Counted from the stretch's first letter, positions 35,526 to 44,393 are shown. The stretch is 46,262 bases of DNA from Microthrixaceae bacterium (GCA_947446975.1 CANFHM010000013.1:1-46262); one strand, 5' to 3'. Notes: generated by a model from the sequence alone, not told the origin. Made by a program: numbers and translations.

Positions 35526-36801
35526 CCTTCTGGACGCCGTCACGGATGTAGGTGATCGAGATCGAGTCACCGATCTCATGGCGGCGCAGCGTCATCACGA
35601 GCGAGGTGGCGGAGGTGACCGGCGAACCGTCGACGCTGACGATGATGTCGCCGACGCGGAGATCGGCGGCCTCGGCCGGGCTGGCGCCGCTGACCTCGGT
35701 GAGCACCGTGCCCGATCGGCCGAGACGCGCCGTGGTGCCGGAGTCGAGGTCGTCGCTCATGACGCCGAGCCAGGGGAGACGGGCGGAACCGGTGCGCACG
35801 ATGGAGTCGGCCACCCGGACGGCGTAGTCGATCGGCGTGGCGAAGCGGGTGTGGGCGAGATCGGTGCCACCGTTCGCCGTGGCCGTGGGGTCGGCGGGAC
35901 GCGTGGTGAAGATGCCGAGGATCGCCCCGCTGTCACTGCACAGCACGGCGTCGTCGAAGGTGGTCGTGGTGTCCTGCGCGGCGATCATGTCGTGGAGGGT
36001 GGATCCGCCGATGGCGTCGACCCGTCGGCTGTTGTCGGCGATGGTCTCGGAGCTCGTGATGGGGTCGGTGACGCTCTCGTCGAGGCTGAGCGCGAGCACC
36101 GGATCACCGGGCACGAGCGCATCGGGATGGCCGAGCACCGCTGACTGCACGTCGGGGAGGTCGATGCGCAGCACGGCGATGTCGTCGGTGGGATCGAGGC
36201 CCACCACCGATGCCGGTGTCGAATGGCCGTCGGTGGTGATCACGACCACGGAGTCCGCTCCCGACACGGCATCGGCAGTGGTGAGCACGTAGCCGTCCGA
36301 GCGGTAGATCACGCCGGTGCCGGCGGTCATCACGCCGGCCCGGGTGGTCTCGATGCGCACCACGGTGGGGCGGATCCGGTCGACGATCGCAGTGGTGGAG
36401 AGGTTGGCGTCGGTGGCGGTCTCGATCTTCTCGATCACGACCCGGGCCGGCGGGGGATCGAAGGCCCCGAACGCCGAGAGCGCCACCATCGTGATCCCGG
36501 AGCCGAGCACCAGTGCGATGAGCGCCACGGGAAGCAGCACCGAACGCCCGGAGCGGAGGTTGCGCCGGGCCGGGCCCGAGCCGCTGGGGCCCGAGCCTCC
36601 GGGGCCAGAGACTCCGGGGCCAGAGACTCCGGGGGATGTTCCGGGGGTCGAGCCGCCACCGGCACCGCGTGCGGCGGCCTCCGACGGATGGCGCCAGAGA
36701 CGGTCGTCGGGGTGCGGATGAGGTCCGAAACCGGTGCCCTCAGGCCCCGCGCCACCGCTCATGTCATCCGGTTCCACATCGTCTGGCAGGTCCGACGGCA
36801 T
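35494..36801 (-). CDS. HtrA-like trypsin-fold/PDZ membrane protein with altered catalytic site
   Basis: A 435-residue protein: a Gly/Ser/Pro-rich cytoplasmic head (1-85) with 5-residue repeats, one transmembrane helix (about 87-110), a trypsin-like domain (about 135-335) and a PDZ domain (about 340-430, with GTVLTEVSGASPAEAADLRVGD-type core). In active HtrA proteins the histidine sits in TNNHV; here the motif is TADA with Asp177, so the catalytic His is missing. Asp207 (DDIAVL) and Ser291 (SDSGA, for GNSGG) are kept, but the oxyanion-hole glycines are altered. It is likely a non-proteolytic or very altered member. A TAACGT hexamer 8 nt before the ATG at 36801 supports this start. Confidence 0.75.
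   Translation of the reverse strand: MPSDLPDDVEPDDMSGGAGPEGTGFGPHPHPDDRLWRHPSEAAARGAGGGSTPGTSPGVSGPGVSGPGGSGPSGSGPARRNLRSGRSVLLPVALIALVLGSGITMVALSAFGAFDPPPARVVIEKIETATDANLSTTAIVDRIRPTVVRIETTRAGVMTAGTGVIYRSDGYVLTTADAVSGADSVVVITTDGHSTPASVVGLDPTDDIAVLRIDLPDVQSAVLGHPDALVPGDPVLALSLDESVTDPITSSETIADNSRRVDAIGGSTLHDMIAAQDTTTTFDDAVLCSDSGAILGIFTTRPADPTATANGGTDLAHTRFATPIDYAVRVADSIVRTGSARLPWLGVMSDDLDSGTTARLGRSGTVLTEVSGASPAEAADLRVGDIIVSVDGSPVTSATSLVMTLRRHEIGDSISITYIRDGVQKVTTTVLGDRP
36575..36634. repeat. four in-frame 15-bp tandem repeats
   Basis: Four 15-nt units (36575-36589, 36590-36604, 36605-36619, 36620-36634), the last two identical. On the minus strand they encode GPGVS/GPGGS/GPSGS in the head of the HtrA-like protein. 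Confidence 0.8.
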
Positions 36802-36808
36802 CCGATCG

Positions 36809-36814
36809 ACGTTA
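36809..36814 (-). promoter_or_regulatory. -10 element of leaderless HtrA-like gene
   Basis: TAACGT on the minus strand, ending 8 nt before the ATG at 36801. Confidence 0.5.
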
Positions 36815-36849
36815 GTGGGATGCCCCGCATCGGCGACCGCGCCCCCCAC

Positions 36850-36855
36850 TACGAT
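36850..36855 (+). promoter_or_regulatory. -10 element of leaderless moaE
   Basis: TACGAT ending 7 nt before the GTG at 36862; it decides this start against an in-frame ATG at 36820. Confidence 0.5.
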
Positions 36856-36861
36856 GACGCC

Positions 36862-37401
36862 GTGCCCGTACCGCCGCCCGACGTCCACACCTGGATCGCA
36901 CTCACGCACCATGTGCTCGATATCGGAATCGCGAACGAGTGGCTGGGTCAGCCCGAGTGCGGTGCCGTGGTGCTGTTCAGCGGCCTCGTCCGCGATCACG
37001 CCGATGGCACCACCGGAGTCACCCACATCGACTACGAGGCCTACGGCGAGGAGGTCATCCCCCGTCTCGAGGCGCTCGCCTCCGAGGCCCGCAACCGTTG
37101 GCCCGACCTCGCCCGGATCGTGCTGTGGCATCGCGATGGTCGGGTGCTGCTCGGCGAATCCTCGGTGGTGGTGGCGGTGTCGTCGCCGCACCGTGATGTC
37201 GCCTTCGAGGCGTCCCGGTTCCTCATCGACGCCCTCAAGGCCACCGTCCCCATCTGGAAGAAGGAGTTCTGGAACGGCGGATCGGACTGGGCCCGCGGCT
37301 CCCAGCACATCGTGGGGATCACCGACCTCGACGACCAGCACCCGGGCCCCGACCACATCGGGACGGCATCAGCCGATGCGGACACCGGAGCCGGCCGATG
37401 A
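36862..37401 (+). CDS. moaE: molybdopterin synthase catalytic subunit
   Basis: A 179-residue MoaE-like protein. MoaE converts precursor Z (cyclic pyranopterin monophosphate) to molybdopterin using sulfur from MoaD. Signatures: AVVLFSGLVRDH, IDYEAYGEEVIPRLE, LWHRDGRVLLGE, VVVAVSSPHRDVAFEASRFLIDALK and the C-terminal VPIWKKEFWNGG, with the conserved lysines. It is about 25 residues longer than usual because of a polar C-terminal tail. No moaD or other molybdenum-cofactor gene is nearby. A GTG at 36862 is chosen from the -10 spacing; the ATG at 36820 would add 14 residues without homology. It overlaps the next gene by 4 bp. Confidence 0.88.
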   Translation: MPVPPPDVHTWIALTHHVLDIGIANEWLGQPECGAVVLFSGLVRDHADGTTGVTHIDYEAYGEEVIPRLEALASEARNRWPDLARIVLWHRDGRVLLGESSVVVAVSSPHRDVAFEASRFLIDALKATVPIWKKEFWNGGSDWARGSQHIVGITDLDDQHPGPDHIGTASADADTGAGR

Positions 37402-37721
37402 GCGGTGTGAGCTTCCTCATGATCGTCGTGGTCATCAGCGTGGTGGGATCGATCATCGTGTGGCTCCGCAACCGCCAGCCCAGTGATCCGCTCTCGAGCG
37501 TGAGCGATTTCCAGCGCGAGATGGAAGCGCTCGGCACCTCTCCGCCGTCGGTCGCCGACGGTGGTCTCGAGCAGGTCCCGCCCCGACGGGTCAACACCGT
37601 GCACGTGCGCCCGAACCCCACCCGTCCGCCTGCGTCGACGAACGCAGCTGCCGACGCCGACACCGGCACTGACTCTGGCACCGGCACCGGCACCGGCACC
37701 GACAGCGGAAGGGAGCGCTGA
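37398..37721 (+). CDS. small single-pass membrane protein
   Basis: A 107-residue protein with one N-terminal transmembrane helix (about 5-24), the basic stop-transfer LRNRQ, a soluble charged part, and a tail of Asp/Thr/Gly-rich DTGTDSGTGTGTGTD, encoded by an ACCGGC repeat run. It starts inside the moaE stop (ATGA) and ends 2 nt before the MreB-like gene, so it is probably made together with it. I do not recognise a family; the position suggests it may assist the MreB-like protein at the membrane. Confidence 0.7.
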   Translation: MSGVSFLMIVVVISVVGSIIVWLRNRQPSDPLSSVSDFQREMEALGTSPPSVADGGLEQVPPRRVNTVHVRPNPTRPPASTNAAADADTGTDSGTGTGTGTDSGRER

Positions 37722-37723
37722 GC

Positions 37724-38719
37724 ATGGCCCGCGACCTCGCCATCGACCTCGGCACCGCCAACACGCTCGTCTACGTGCGCGGTGAGGGGATCGTCCTGAA
37801 CGAACCCTCGGTCATCGCGCTCAACAGCCGCACGCAGGATGTGCTGGCCATGGGACACGAGGCCTGGCAGATGATCGGGCGCACGCCCAGTTACATCGTG
37901 GCCGTGCGACCACTGCGTGGTGGGGCCATCACCGATTTCGAGGTCACCCAGCGAATGATCCGCCTGCTGCTGGAGCGGGTCGGGGTCAATCGGTTCAACA
38001 AGCCCCGGGTGGTCATCTGCGTCCCGTCGGCCATCACCACCGTGGAGCAGCGTGCCGTCACCGAGGCCGCCCGTCGGGCCGGGGCCACCGAGGCGCATCT
38101 GATCGAGCAGCCCATGGCGGCCGCCATCGGTGCCGGGCTCCCCATCAACGAACCGCTGGGCAACATGGTCATCGACATCGGCGGCGGCACCTCGGAGGCG
38201 GCGCTCATCTCCCTCGGCGGTGTGGTCGCGCTCGAGGCGGTGCGTGTCGGGAGCTTCGACATCGATGCGGCCATCCAGACCTACATCCGTCGGGAGTACG
38301 GCATCGCCATCGGTGAGCGCACGGCCGAGGAGATCAAGGTCACCATCGGCTCGGCCTGGCCCTCCGATGAGGAGTACGCCGCCGAGGTGCGCGGCCGCGA
38401 GCTCATGAGCGGTCTGCCGAAGACCGTGGTGCTCACCGCCGCCGAGGTGCGCGAGGCCATCGATGAACCGGTGTCGGCCATGGTCGACGCCGTGGTGGCC
38501 TGTCTCGGTCAGGCCCCGCCGGAGCTCGCCCAGGATCTCATCGACCAGGGCATCCATCTCGTCGGCGGCGGCGGCATGCTCCGCGGTCTCGACCAGCGCA
38601 TCGCCGCCGAGGCGGAGGTTCCCGTGCAGCTGGTGCAGTCCCCGCTCGAGTCAGTGGTGCTGGGCGCTGGTCACTGCATCGAGTCCTTCGACTCGCTGAA
38701 GGTCATGTTCATGGACTGA
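37724..38719 (+). CDS. MreB-like actin-family protein
   Basis: A 331-residue actin-fold ATPase of the MreB family, which assembles membrane-bound filaments that guide cell-wall synthesis. Nucleotide-site motifs: AIDLGTANTLVYVRG (phosphate 1), VIDIGGGTSEAA (phosphate 2) and HLVGGGGMLRGL (adenosine), with PSAITTVEQRAV typical of MreB. Length is normal. It is not followed by mreC and mreD; instead it has a small membrane protein upstream and a convergent HEAT-repeat gene whose 3' end overlaps by 11 bp. It may be a second MreB paralogue or the sole one; the window cannot tell. Confidence 0.92.
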   Translation: MARDLAIDLGTANTLVYVRGEGIVLNEPSVIALNSRTQDVLAMGHEAWQMIGRTPSYIVAVRPLRGGAITDFEVTQRMIRLLLERVGVNRFNKPRVVICVPSAITTVEQRAVTEAARRAGATEAHLIEQPMAAAIGAGLPINEPLGNMVIDIGGGTSEAALISLGGVVALEAVRVGSFDIDAAIQTYIRREYGIAIGERTAEEIKVTIGSAWPSDEEYAAEVRGRELMSGLPKTVVLTAAEVREAIDEPVSAMVDAVVACLGQAPPELAQDLIDQGIHLVGGGGMLRGLDQRIAAEAEVPVQLVQSPLESVVLGAGHCIESFDSLKVMFMD

Positions 38720-39458
38720 GGTCCTCGGCGGCCTGGCGCACCTGCCAGTCGCGGTCGGACCGGGCTCGTTCGATGGCCTCGGCGACCTCGGGACCATCGA
38801 AGGGGGCGAGGGCGATGATCGCCCGTCGCCGCACCGTGGCCCGGTCGGTGGTAGCGCGCAGGATCGTCGGCACGGCACGGGCGTCGCCGAGCGCGCCGAG
38901 TGCGGCCACTGCGGCCTCGCGACAGAGGGCGTCGGTGTGGTCGGTGGTGATGGTCACGAGCAGGTCGAAGGCGCGCTCGGTGGCGGGGGGATGCTCGCCC
39001 CACGCCCAGGCGGCGATCTCCACCACGGTGTCATCGGGGTCGAGGAGCCGATCGGTGAGCGCCTCGGCCAGCGCATGGGGCAGCGGTGCGCCGGCATCGA
39101 GCAGTCCATCGGCGGCAGCATCGAGCAGGTCATCGGACGCAGCATCGTCCCGGCCGGCCCCCGTGTCGTCCCCTGTGTCGGCCACCGTGCCGGAGCTGTT
39201 GTGCCAGCGGGCGGTCTCCTCACAGGCTCGCCGACGCACACCTGCATCCGCATCGGTGAGGGCGAGGCACAGTTCCTGCTCCTCGAGCGCACCGAGACGG
39301 TTCAGTGCACCGAGGGCTGTGGCCCGAACCTTCGGATCGGGATGGTCGAGGAGTTCCCTCGCGGTGTCGATGTCGCCGGTGTGGCCGGCGATGGCGGCCC
39401 GTCGACGATCGGCGGCGGCGGATCGATCATCGGCCGGGGTGATCGGGGAGCGGGGCAC
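38709..39458 (-). CDS. HEAT-repeat protein
   Basis: A 249-residue alpha-helical repeat protein. At least four HEAT units are visible (ARELLDHPDPKVRATALGAL, LALTDADAGVRRRACEE, DRLLDPDDTVVEIAAWAWGE, REAAVAALGALGDARAVPTI, ATVRRRAIIALAPFDGPEV), each a pair of helices with D.VR and AA patterns. Such proteins are scaffolds. The start is a GTG at 39458, since GGGAGGA lies 6 nt upstream; a GTG five codons earlier overlaps this ribosome-binding site. Convergent with mreB and overlapping its end by 11 bp. Confidence 0.8.
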   Translation of the reverse strand: MPRSPITPADDRSAAADRRRAAIAGHTGDIDTARELLDHPDPKVRATALGALNRLGALEEQELCLALTDADAGVRRRACEETARWHNSSGTVADTGDDTGAGRDDAASDDLLDAAADGLLDAGAPLPHALAEALTDRLLDPDDTVVEIAAWAWGEHPPATERAFDLLVTITTDHTDALCREAAVAALGALGDARAVPTILRATTDRATVRRRAIIALAPFDGPEVAEAIERARSDRDWQVRQAAEDLSP

Positions 39459-39549
39459 GCCGCATCCTCCCACCCGTGACCCGTCGGCTGCGACACCGCG
39501 ATGGGTGCGGCGTGGCAGGCTTCAGGGGCACACGCCCCAGGGAGCCCCC

Positions 39550-40641
39550 GTGTCCGACATCGACACCCCACAACCACCCACCCGTTCCTCCACCCGGACA
39601 CGCCGCCTCGTCGTCTGGATCTCGGCGGCGCTCGTGGTCGCGCTCGTGTCGGCGGCGCTGTTCATCCGCCTGCCGTACTACACGCTCTCGCCGGGATCCT
39701 CCCGGGCCACTGAGCCGCTCATCTCGGTCACCGATGCCCAGACCTACCAGAACGAGGGCGCCATCGACTTCCTCACGGTGTCGTTGCGGCAGGCCACGGT
39801 GGCCGAACTCGTGGCCGCCTGGACCGACTCGGCCGTCGAGGTGGAATCCCAGGATGATCTCTTCGGCAAGCAGAGCGAATCGGAGAACCACGACATCAAC
39901 GTGCGGATGATGGCCGATTCGAAGGACGCCGCCACCTATCAGGCCCTCACCCGGCTCGGCTACACCATCACCACCTCGGGCACCGGCGCGGTCGTGGCCG
40001 GTGTGCAGCCCGACGGCCCGGCCCACGGGGTGCTGGCGAAGGGCGATGTCATCGTCGGCGTGCAGGGACAGCCGATCACGCTCAACAGTCAGCTGGTCGC
40101 CGCGCTCGGCGCCGGCACGCCGGGTTCACTGATCGACCTCACGGTGCAGAAGTACGACGGCAGTGATGAGCGCACCATCGAACTGCGGCTCGGGGCGCGG
40201 CCCGACGATGCGTCGCGCGGCTACCTCGGGGTCTCCACCTTCACCCGTGATCTCAGCTTCGACTTCCCGGTCACGGTCTCGATCAACTCGGGTGCGGTCA
40301 GCGGTCCCTCGGCGGGGCTGGCCTTCACGCTCGGGCTGCTCGACGTGCTCACCCCGGGCAGCCTCACCGGCGGGCTGCACATCGCCACCACGGGCACGAT
40401 GGATCTCAACGGGGTCGTGGGTCCGGTCGGCGGCGTGCATCAGAAGGTGGTCGCCGCCCGACGATCCGGTGCGGAACTGATGCTGGTGCCCAGCAGCGAG
40501 CTCGACGATGCCCGTCGCTACGCCGAGGGGCTCCGCATCGAACCCGCCGATTCCCTCGACGAGGCGCTCGCCGTGCTGACCACGGTGGGCGGCGGCAACG
40601 ACGTGCTGCCACCGAAGCCGGCCGCCGAGGCGGGGTTCTGA
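39550..40641 (+). CDS. membrane-anchored PDZ and Lon-like serine protease (YlbL type)
   Basis: A 363-residue protein: a basic N terminus, one transmembrane helix (about 19-40), a secreted region, a PDZ domain (about 143-205), and a Lon-type (S16) peptidase domain (about 220-355). The catalytic Ser254 (SGPSAGLAF) and Lys299 (GGVHQKVVAARRSG) are both present with normal spacing, so it should be active outside the membrane. The start is a GTG at 39550 with CAGGGAG 6 nt upstream. The divergently oriented HEAT-repeat gene begins 91 nt upstream. Confidence 0.9.
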   Translation: MSDIDTPQPPTRSSTRTRRLVVWISAALVVALVSAALFIRLPYYTLSPGSSRATEPLISVTDAQTYQNEGAIDFLTVSLRQATVAELVAAWTDSAVEVESQDDLFGKQSESENHDINVRMMADSKDAATYQALTRLGYTITTSGTGAVVAGVQPDGPAHGVLAKGDVIVGVQGQPITLNSQLVAALGAGTPGSLIDLTVQKYDGSDERTIELRLGARPDDASRGYLGVSTFTRDLSFDFPVTVSINSGAVSGPSAGLAFTLGLLDVLTPGSLTGGLHIATTGTMDLNGVVGPVGGVHQKVVAARRSGAELMLVPSSELDDARRYAEGLRIEPADSLDEALAVLTTVGGGNDVLPPKPAAEAGF

Positions 40642-40674
40642 ACTGATCCATCGCGACCGGCCGACCCCGACCGG

Positions 40675-40680
40675 TACGAT
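40675..40680 (+). promoter_or_regulatory. -10 element of DivIVA-like gene
   Basis: TACGAT ending 9 nt before the ATG at 40689, consistent with a nearly leaderless transcript. Confidence 0.45.
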
Positions 40681-40688
40681 CTGCGCCG

Positions 40689-41243
40689 ATGGTCCTGCCC
40701 GCCGAACCTGACGACATCGACGCCATGCTCGACCCGAACTTCGCGATCGTGCGGCGGGGTTTCGATCCGGGGGAGGTCCGTCGGGCGCTGCTGCAGCTCG
40801 CCGGCGAACTGCGCGCCGGACAGGAGCGCGAGGCCCTGCTGGCCCGACAGCTGGAGGCGGCGGAGGCTCGTGCCGCGGCGATCGATCCGCTCGATCCGTC
40901 GCATCTCACCAAACTGCTCGGTGATGAGGTGGCGAGGATCCTCGATGCCGCGCGCATCGCAGCTGCCGAGATCCGTCAGCGTGCCGATGAGGCCGCCACC
41001 CGTCTCCTCGACGAGATGCGGGCGGAGGCTGCTGCCGAGGTGGCCGCCCTGCTCGAACGAGCGCAGGCCGATGCCCGCCCCGATGGCCCGCTCGAGGAGC
41101 GCCCCGAGGCGCACACCGACGAGCGCCCCGAAGACCGCCCCGAGGAGCTCCCTGCAGCGCCGGAGCGACGCCCCCGCCGCACCGGCATCGATCCGGCGCG
41201 CACCTCGGATCTCTTCGCCACCCTGCGGGCCGAGCAGGACTGA
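40689..41243 (+). CDS. DivIVA-like coiled-coil protein
   Basis: A 184-residue protein. The N-terminal part NFAIVRRGFDPGEVRRALLQLA (about 17-38) matches the DivIVA/Wag31 opening F..VRRGYdp.EV, and it is followed by a long Ala/Glu/Arg-rich coiled coil (about 38-130) and an acidic Pro-rich tail. DivIVA proteins bind negatively curved membranes at poles and septa and recruit cell-wall machinery. It is shorter than a full Wag31, so it may be an accessory family member. The -10 hexamer ends 9 nt before the ATG. Confidence 0.75.
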   Translation: MVLPAEPDDIDAMLDPNFAIVRRGFDPGEVRRALLQLAGELRAGQEREALLARQLEAAEARAAAIDPLDPSHLTKLLGDEVARILDAARIAAAEIRQRADEAATRLLDEMRAEAAAEVAALLERAQADARPDGPLEERPEAHTDERPEDRPEELPAAPERRPRRTGIDPARTSDLFATLRAEQD

Positions 41244-41299
41244 ACCGACACCGGCGGAGATACCCATCCGCCTGCGTGGCCGTGGTGATGGTTCCCCCT

Positions 41300-41305
41300 T
41301 AGGCT
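41300..41305 (+). promoter_or_regulatory. -10 element of UPF0182 gene
   Basis: TAGGCT ending 8 nt before the ATG at 41313, consistent with a leaderless transcript. The 69-nt gap after the DivIVA-like gene also contains a 6-bp GGCGGA/TCCGCC stem (about 41254-41273). Confidence 0.5.
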
Positions 41306-41312
41306 GACCCCG

Positions 41313-44300
41313 ATGCGTGTACCCACAGATCTGCCGAATCCTCGACGCCGGGTGTCCCGCGGCCGCCTCGTCATCATCATCGCCGTCGCCGTCGTGTTCT
41401 TCCTGGCCTTCTCGCTGCGGGGAGTCGCCGGCTTCTGGACCGATTTCCTGTGGTTCGACTCACTCGGACTCTCCTCGGTGTTCACCGGGGTGCTCTGGTC
41501 GAAGATCGCGCTCGGCGTCATCTTCACCGGGGTGTTCGCCGTGCTCATGTTCCTGAGCCTCACCATCGCCGATCGTCTCGCGCCGAAGGTGCGGGCCATG
41601 GGGCCGGAGGATGATCTCCTCGACCGCTACCACGCCGTGGTCGATCGTCGTGCCCGACTCGTCCGGGCGGTCGTGTCGCTCGTGCTCGGCATCATCGCCG
41701 GTGCCGGGATGTCGAGTGAATGGAACCAGTGGATCCTCTTCACCAACGGCGGTTCGTTCGGTGTGAAGGACCAGACCTTCCAGACCGATGTCGGCTTCTA
41801 CGTGTTCAAACTGCCGTTCTATTCCACGGTCGTGAACTGGTTGTTCGCCTCGGGCGTCATCATCCTGCTGGTCACCGTGGTGGCCCACTATCTCAACGGC
41901 GGTATCCGTCTGCAGGTCCCCGGACAGCGGGTCACGCCGCAGGTCAAGGCGCATATCTCGGTCATCCTCGGGCTGCTGGCGCTGGTGAAGGCCGCCGATT
42001 ACTGGCTGCAGCGCTATGCGCTCACGTTCTCCACCCGGGGGGCGGTCGACGGCGCCACCTACACCGATGTCAAGGCGCAGCTCCCGGCCATCTACCTGCT
42101 GCTGTTCATCGCCCTGCTCTCGTTCGGGTTGTTCATCTTCAACATCTTCCGCCGGGGCTGGACCCTTCCCGTGGTCGCCGTCGGCCTCTGGGCCCTCGTG
42201 TCGGTGATCGCCGGTGTCGGCTATCCGGCCTTCGTGCAGCGGTTCCAGGTGGAGCCCGAGGAATCCACCCGTGAGGCGCCGTACATCGATCACAACATCA
42301 GCGCCACCCGCGCCGCGCTCGGGCTCGACAACGTCGAGACCAAACCGTTCATCTACAACCAGGACAAGGCGGTGGCCACGGCCAACGTCAATGCCAACCC
42401 CGGCACCATCCGCAACATCCGGCTGCTCGATCCGCTGATCGTCAACCCCACCTATCAGCGTCTCCAGAGCCAGTACGCGTTCTACCGGTTCAACGAGCTG
42501 AGCATCGATCGCTATCCCATCCGCACCCCCAACGGCGATGTCGCCAACACCCAGGTCGTGCTCGGTTCGCGTGATCTCAACGTGTCGGGCATCCCGCAGC
42601 AGTCATGGGAGGGCGCGCATCTCGCCTACACCCACGGCTACGGCGTGGCGCTCGCCCCGGCGAACTCCACCACCACCCAGGGCCGCCCGAACTTCCTCGT
42701 GAAGAACGTGCCGGTCATCGTCGACGACGCGGCCATCAAGGTCGATCTCTCGACCCCGCAGACCTACTACGGCGAGAACGTGGCCGGCTACGCCATCACC
42801 AACGCCGGTCGTGATGAGGTCGACTACGTCGAGGTCGACGGGCAGACCAAGTTCACGAAGTACTCCGGTTCCGGCGGCGTGCAGCTGAGCTCGCTCATGC
42901 GTCGGCTGGCCTTCGGCGCCAGGTTCGCCGACTGGAACCTGGTGATCTCGAACTTCATCAGCTCCGATTCGCGCATCGTGTTCCAGCGTGATGTGCGTGA
43001 TCGTGTGGCGGCAGTGGCGCCGTTCCTCCGCTTCGACGGTGATCCCTATCCGGTGATCGAGGACGGCCGGATCGTCTACATGTTCGACGGGTTCACCACC
43101 ACCAGCAACTACCCGAACGCCCAGCGCGCCGATTCCAGTGGTCTGCCCTCCGACAGCGGTCTGCAGGGGATCAACTTCAACTACATCCGCAACGCGGTCA
43201 AGGGTGTGGTCGACACCTACGACGGCACGGTGAAGCTCTACATCGTCGATCCCGCGGATCCGATCATCACCGCCTACCAGAAGGCCTTCCCGGCGCTGTT
43301 CTCGCCGGTCGAGGACATGCCCGCCCAGCTCAAGGCCCATTGGCGCTATCCGCAGGATCTCTTCCGGGTGCAGACCAACATGTTCGGCCGCTATCACATC
43401 AGCGATTCGGCGGCCTTCTACGAGAAGACCTCGAGCTGGTCGGTGGCCCAGGATCCGGGTTCCTCGGTCAACGGCGCCACCTCGGTGGCCACGGCCAACC
43501 AGCTGCTGGCCTCGCAGGGCGTCACGGTGCGGGCCAAGGAGGCCCGGATCGAACCGAACTACCAGCTGCTGCGTCTGCCGGGCGACACCACCGAATCGTT
43601 CGTGAGCCTCCGGCCGTTCGTGCCGTACTCGGAGGACGATTCCAAGAAGACCCTCACCTCGTTCATGATCGCCAACAGTGATCCGGGCCAGTACGGCAAG
43701 CTGATCGTCTACGAGATGCCGGGCGGCTTCAACATCGACGGCCCGGCGATCGTCAACTCCAACATCCTCGCCGCACCTGATGTCGCCCAGCGGCTCACCC
43801 TGCTCAACCAGCAGGGCTCGCGGGCCCAGCTCGGTCAGCTGCAGCTGGTGCCGGTGAACAACTCGATCGTCTATGTGCGATCCCTGTACGTGTCCTCCGA
43901 CAACACCACGCAGATCCCCGAGCTCAAGCAGGTCATCGCCGTGTGGGCGGGTGAGGTCGTGATGAAGCCCTCGCTGCGTGAGGCGCTCCAGACCCTCTTC
44001 CCCGGCGCCGATCCGCAGACCTTCGAGAGCGGCTCGATCAGTCAGGACGACATCAACAACAACAACGCCAACGGTGGGGGAGGCTCCACCGATCCGTCCA
44101 CCTCGACCACGACCACGACGGTCCCCAGCACGGGCAACCAGACCAAGGATCAGCTGATCGATCTGGCGGCCCGGGCGCTCGCCGACGCCGATGTGGCGCT
44201 GCGCAACGGCGATCTCGCCGGCTACCAGGCCAAGGTCAGGGAGGCACAGGGGTACCTCAACCAGGCCTCCACGATGGCGAACGGCTCGACCTCGTCGACG

Positions 44301-44345
44301 ACCTCGACGACGATGCTGGGCGCGGGTCGGGGCGCACCGGCGTAG
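41313..44345 (+). CDS. UPF0182 family membrane protein
   Basis: A 1010-residue protein of the UPF0182 family, widespread in actinobacteria and some cyanobacteria and archaea, of unknown function. About seven transmembrane helices lie in the first 310 residues (for example 18-40, 60-82, 108-130, 165-185, 205-222, 255-275, 285-305). A large extracellular domain follows, with family segments such as YIDHNISATRAALGL, NIRLLDP, TYYGENVAGYAI, IRNAVKGVVDTYDG and FEVALRPF-like stretches. A Thr/Ser-rich linker (STSTTTTTVPSTG) and an Ala-rich C-terminal helix finish the protein. Length is normal for the family. The ATG is preceded by a leaderless-type -10 and followed by the terminator at 44353. Confidence 0.93.
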   Translation: MRVPTDLPNPRRRVSRGRLVIIIAVAVVFFLAFSLRGVAGFWTDFLWFDSLGLSSVFTGVLWSKIALGVIFTGVFAVLMFLSLTIADRLAPKVRAMGPEDDLLDRYHAVVDRRARLVRAVVSLVLGIIAGAGMSSEWNQWILFTNGGSFGVKDQTFQTDVGFYVFKLPFYSTVVNWLFASGVIILLVTVVAHYLNGGIRLQVPGQRVTPQVKAHISVILGLLALVKAADYWLQRYALTFSTRGAVDGATYTDVKAQLPAIYLLLFIALLSFGLFIFNIFRRGWTLPVVAVGLWALVSVIAGVGYPAFVQRFQVEPEESTREAPYIDHNISATRAALGLDNVETKPFIYNQDKAVATANVNANPGTIRNIRLLDPLIVNPTYQRLQSQYAFYRFNELSIDRYPIRTPNGDVANTQVVLGSRDLNVSGIPQQSWEGAHLAYTHGYGVALAPANSTTTQGRPNFLVKNVPVIVDDAAIKVDLSTPQTYYGENVAGYAITNAGRDEVDYVEVDGQTKFTKYSGSGGVQLSSLMRRLAFGARFADWNLVISNFISSDSRIVFQRDVRDRVAAVAPFLRFDGDPYPVIEDGRIVYMFDGFTTTSNYPNAQRADSSGLPSDSGLQGINFNYIRNAVKGVVDTYDGTVKLYIVDPADPIITAYQKAFPALFSPVEDMPAQLKAHWRYPQDLFRVQTNMFGRYHISDSAAFYEKTSSWSVAQDPGSSVNGATSVATANQLLASQGVTVRAKEARIEPNYQLLRLPGDTTESFVSLRPFVPYSEDDSKKTLTSFMIANSDPGQYGKLIVYEMPGGFNIDGPAIVNSNILAAPDVAQRLTLLNQQGSRAQLGQLQLVPVNNSIVYVRSLYVSSDNTTQIPELKQVIAVWAGEVVMKPSLREALQTLFPGADPQTFESGSISQDDINNNNANGGGGSTDPSTSTTTTTVPSTGNQTKDQLIDLAARALADADVALRNGDLAGYQAKVREAQGYLNQASTMANGSTSSTTSTTMLGAGRGAPA

Positions 44346-44352
44346 TCGTCAG

Positions 44353-44382
44353 AGTGCTGCGGGTCTGTGGGCCCGCAGCACT
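44353..44382. terminator. bidirectional terminator between UPF0182 and acyl-CoA synthetase genes
   Basis: A perfect 11-bp stem (AGTGCTGCGGG / CCCGCAGCACT) with an 8-nt loop, 8 nt after the UPF0182 stop and 12 nt past the synthetase stop on the other strand. The right arm is followed by TTG. Confidence 0.75.
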
Positions 44383-44393
44383 TGAGCCCAGGG

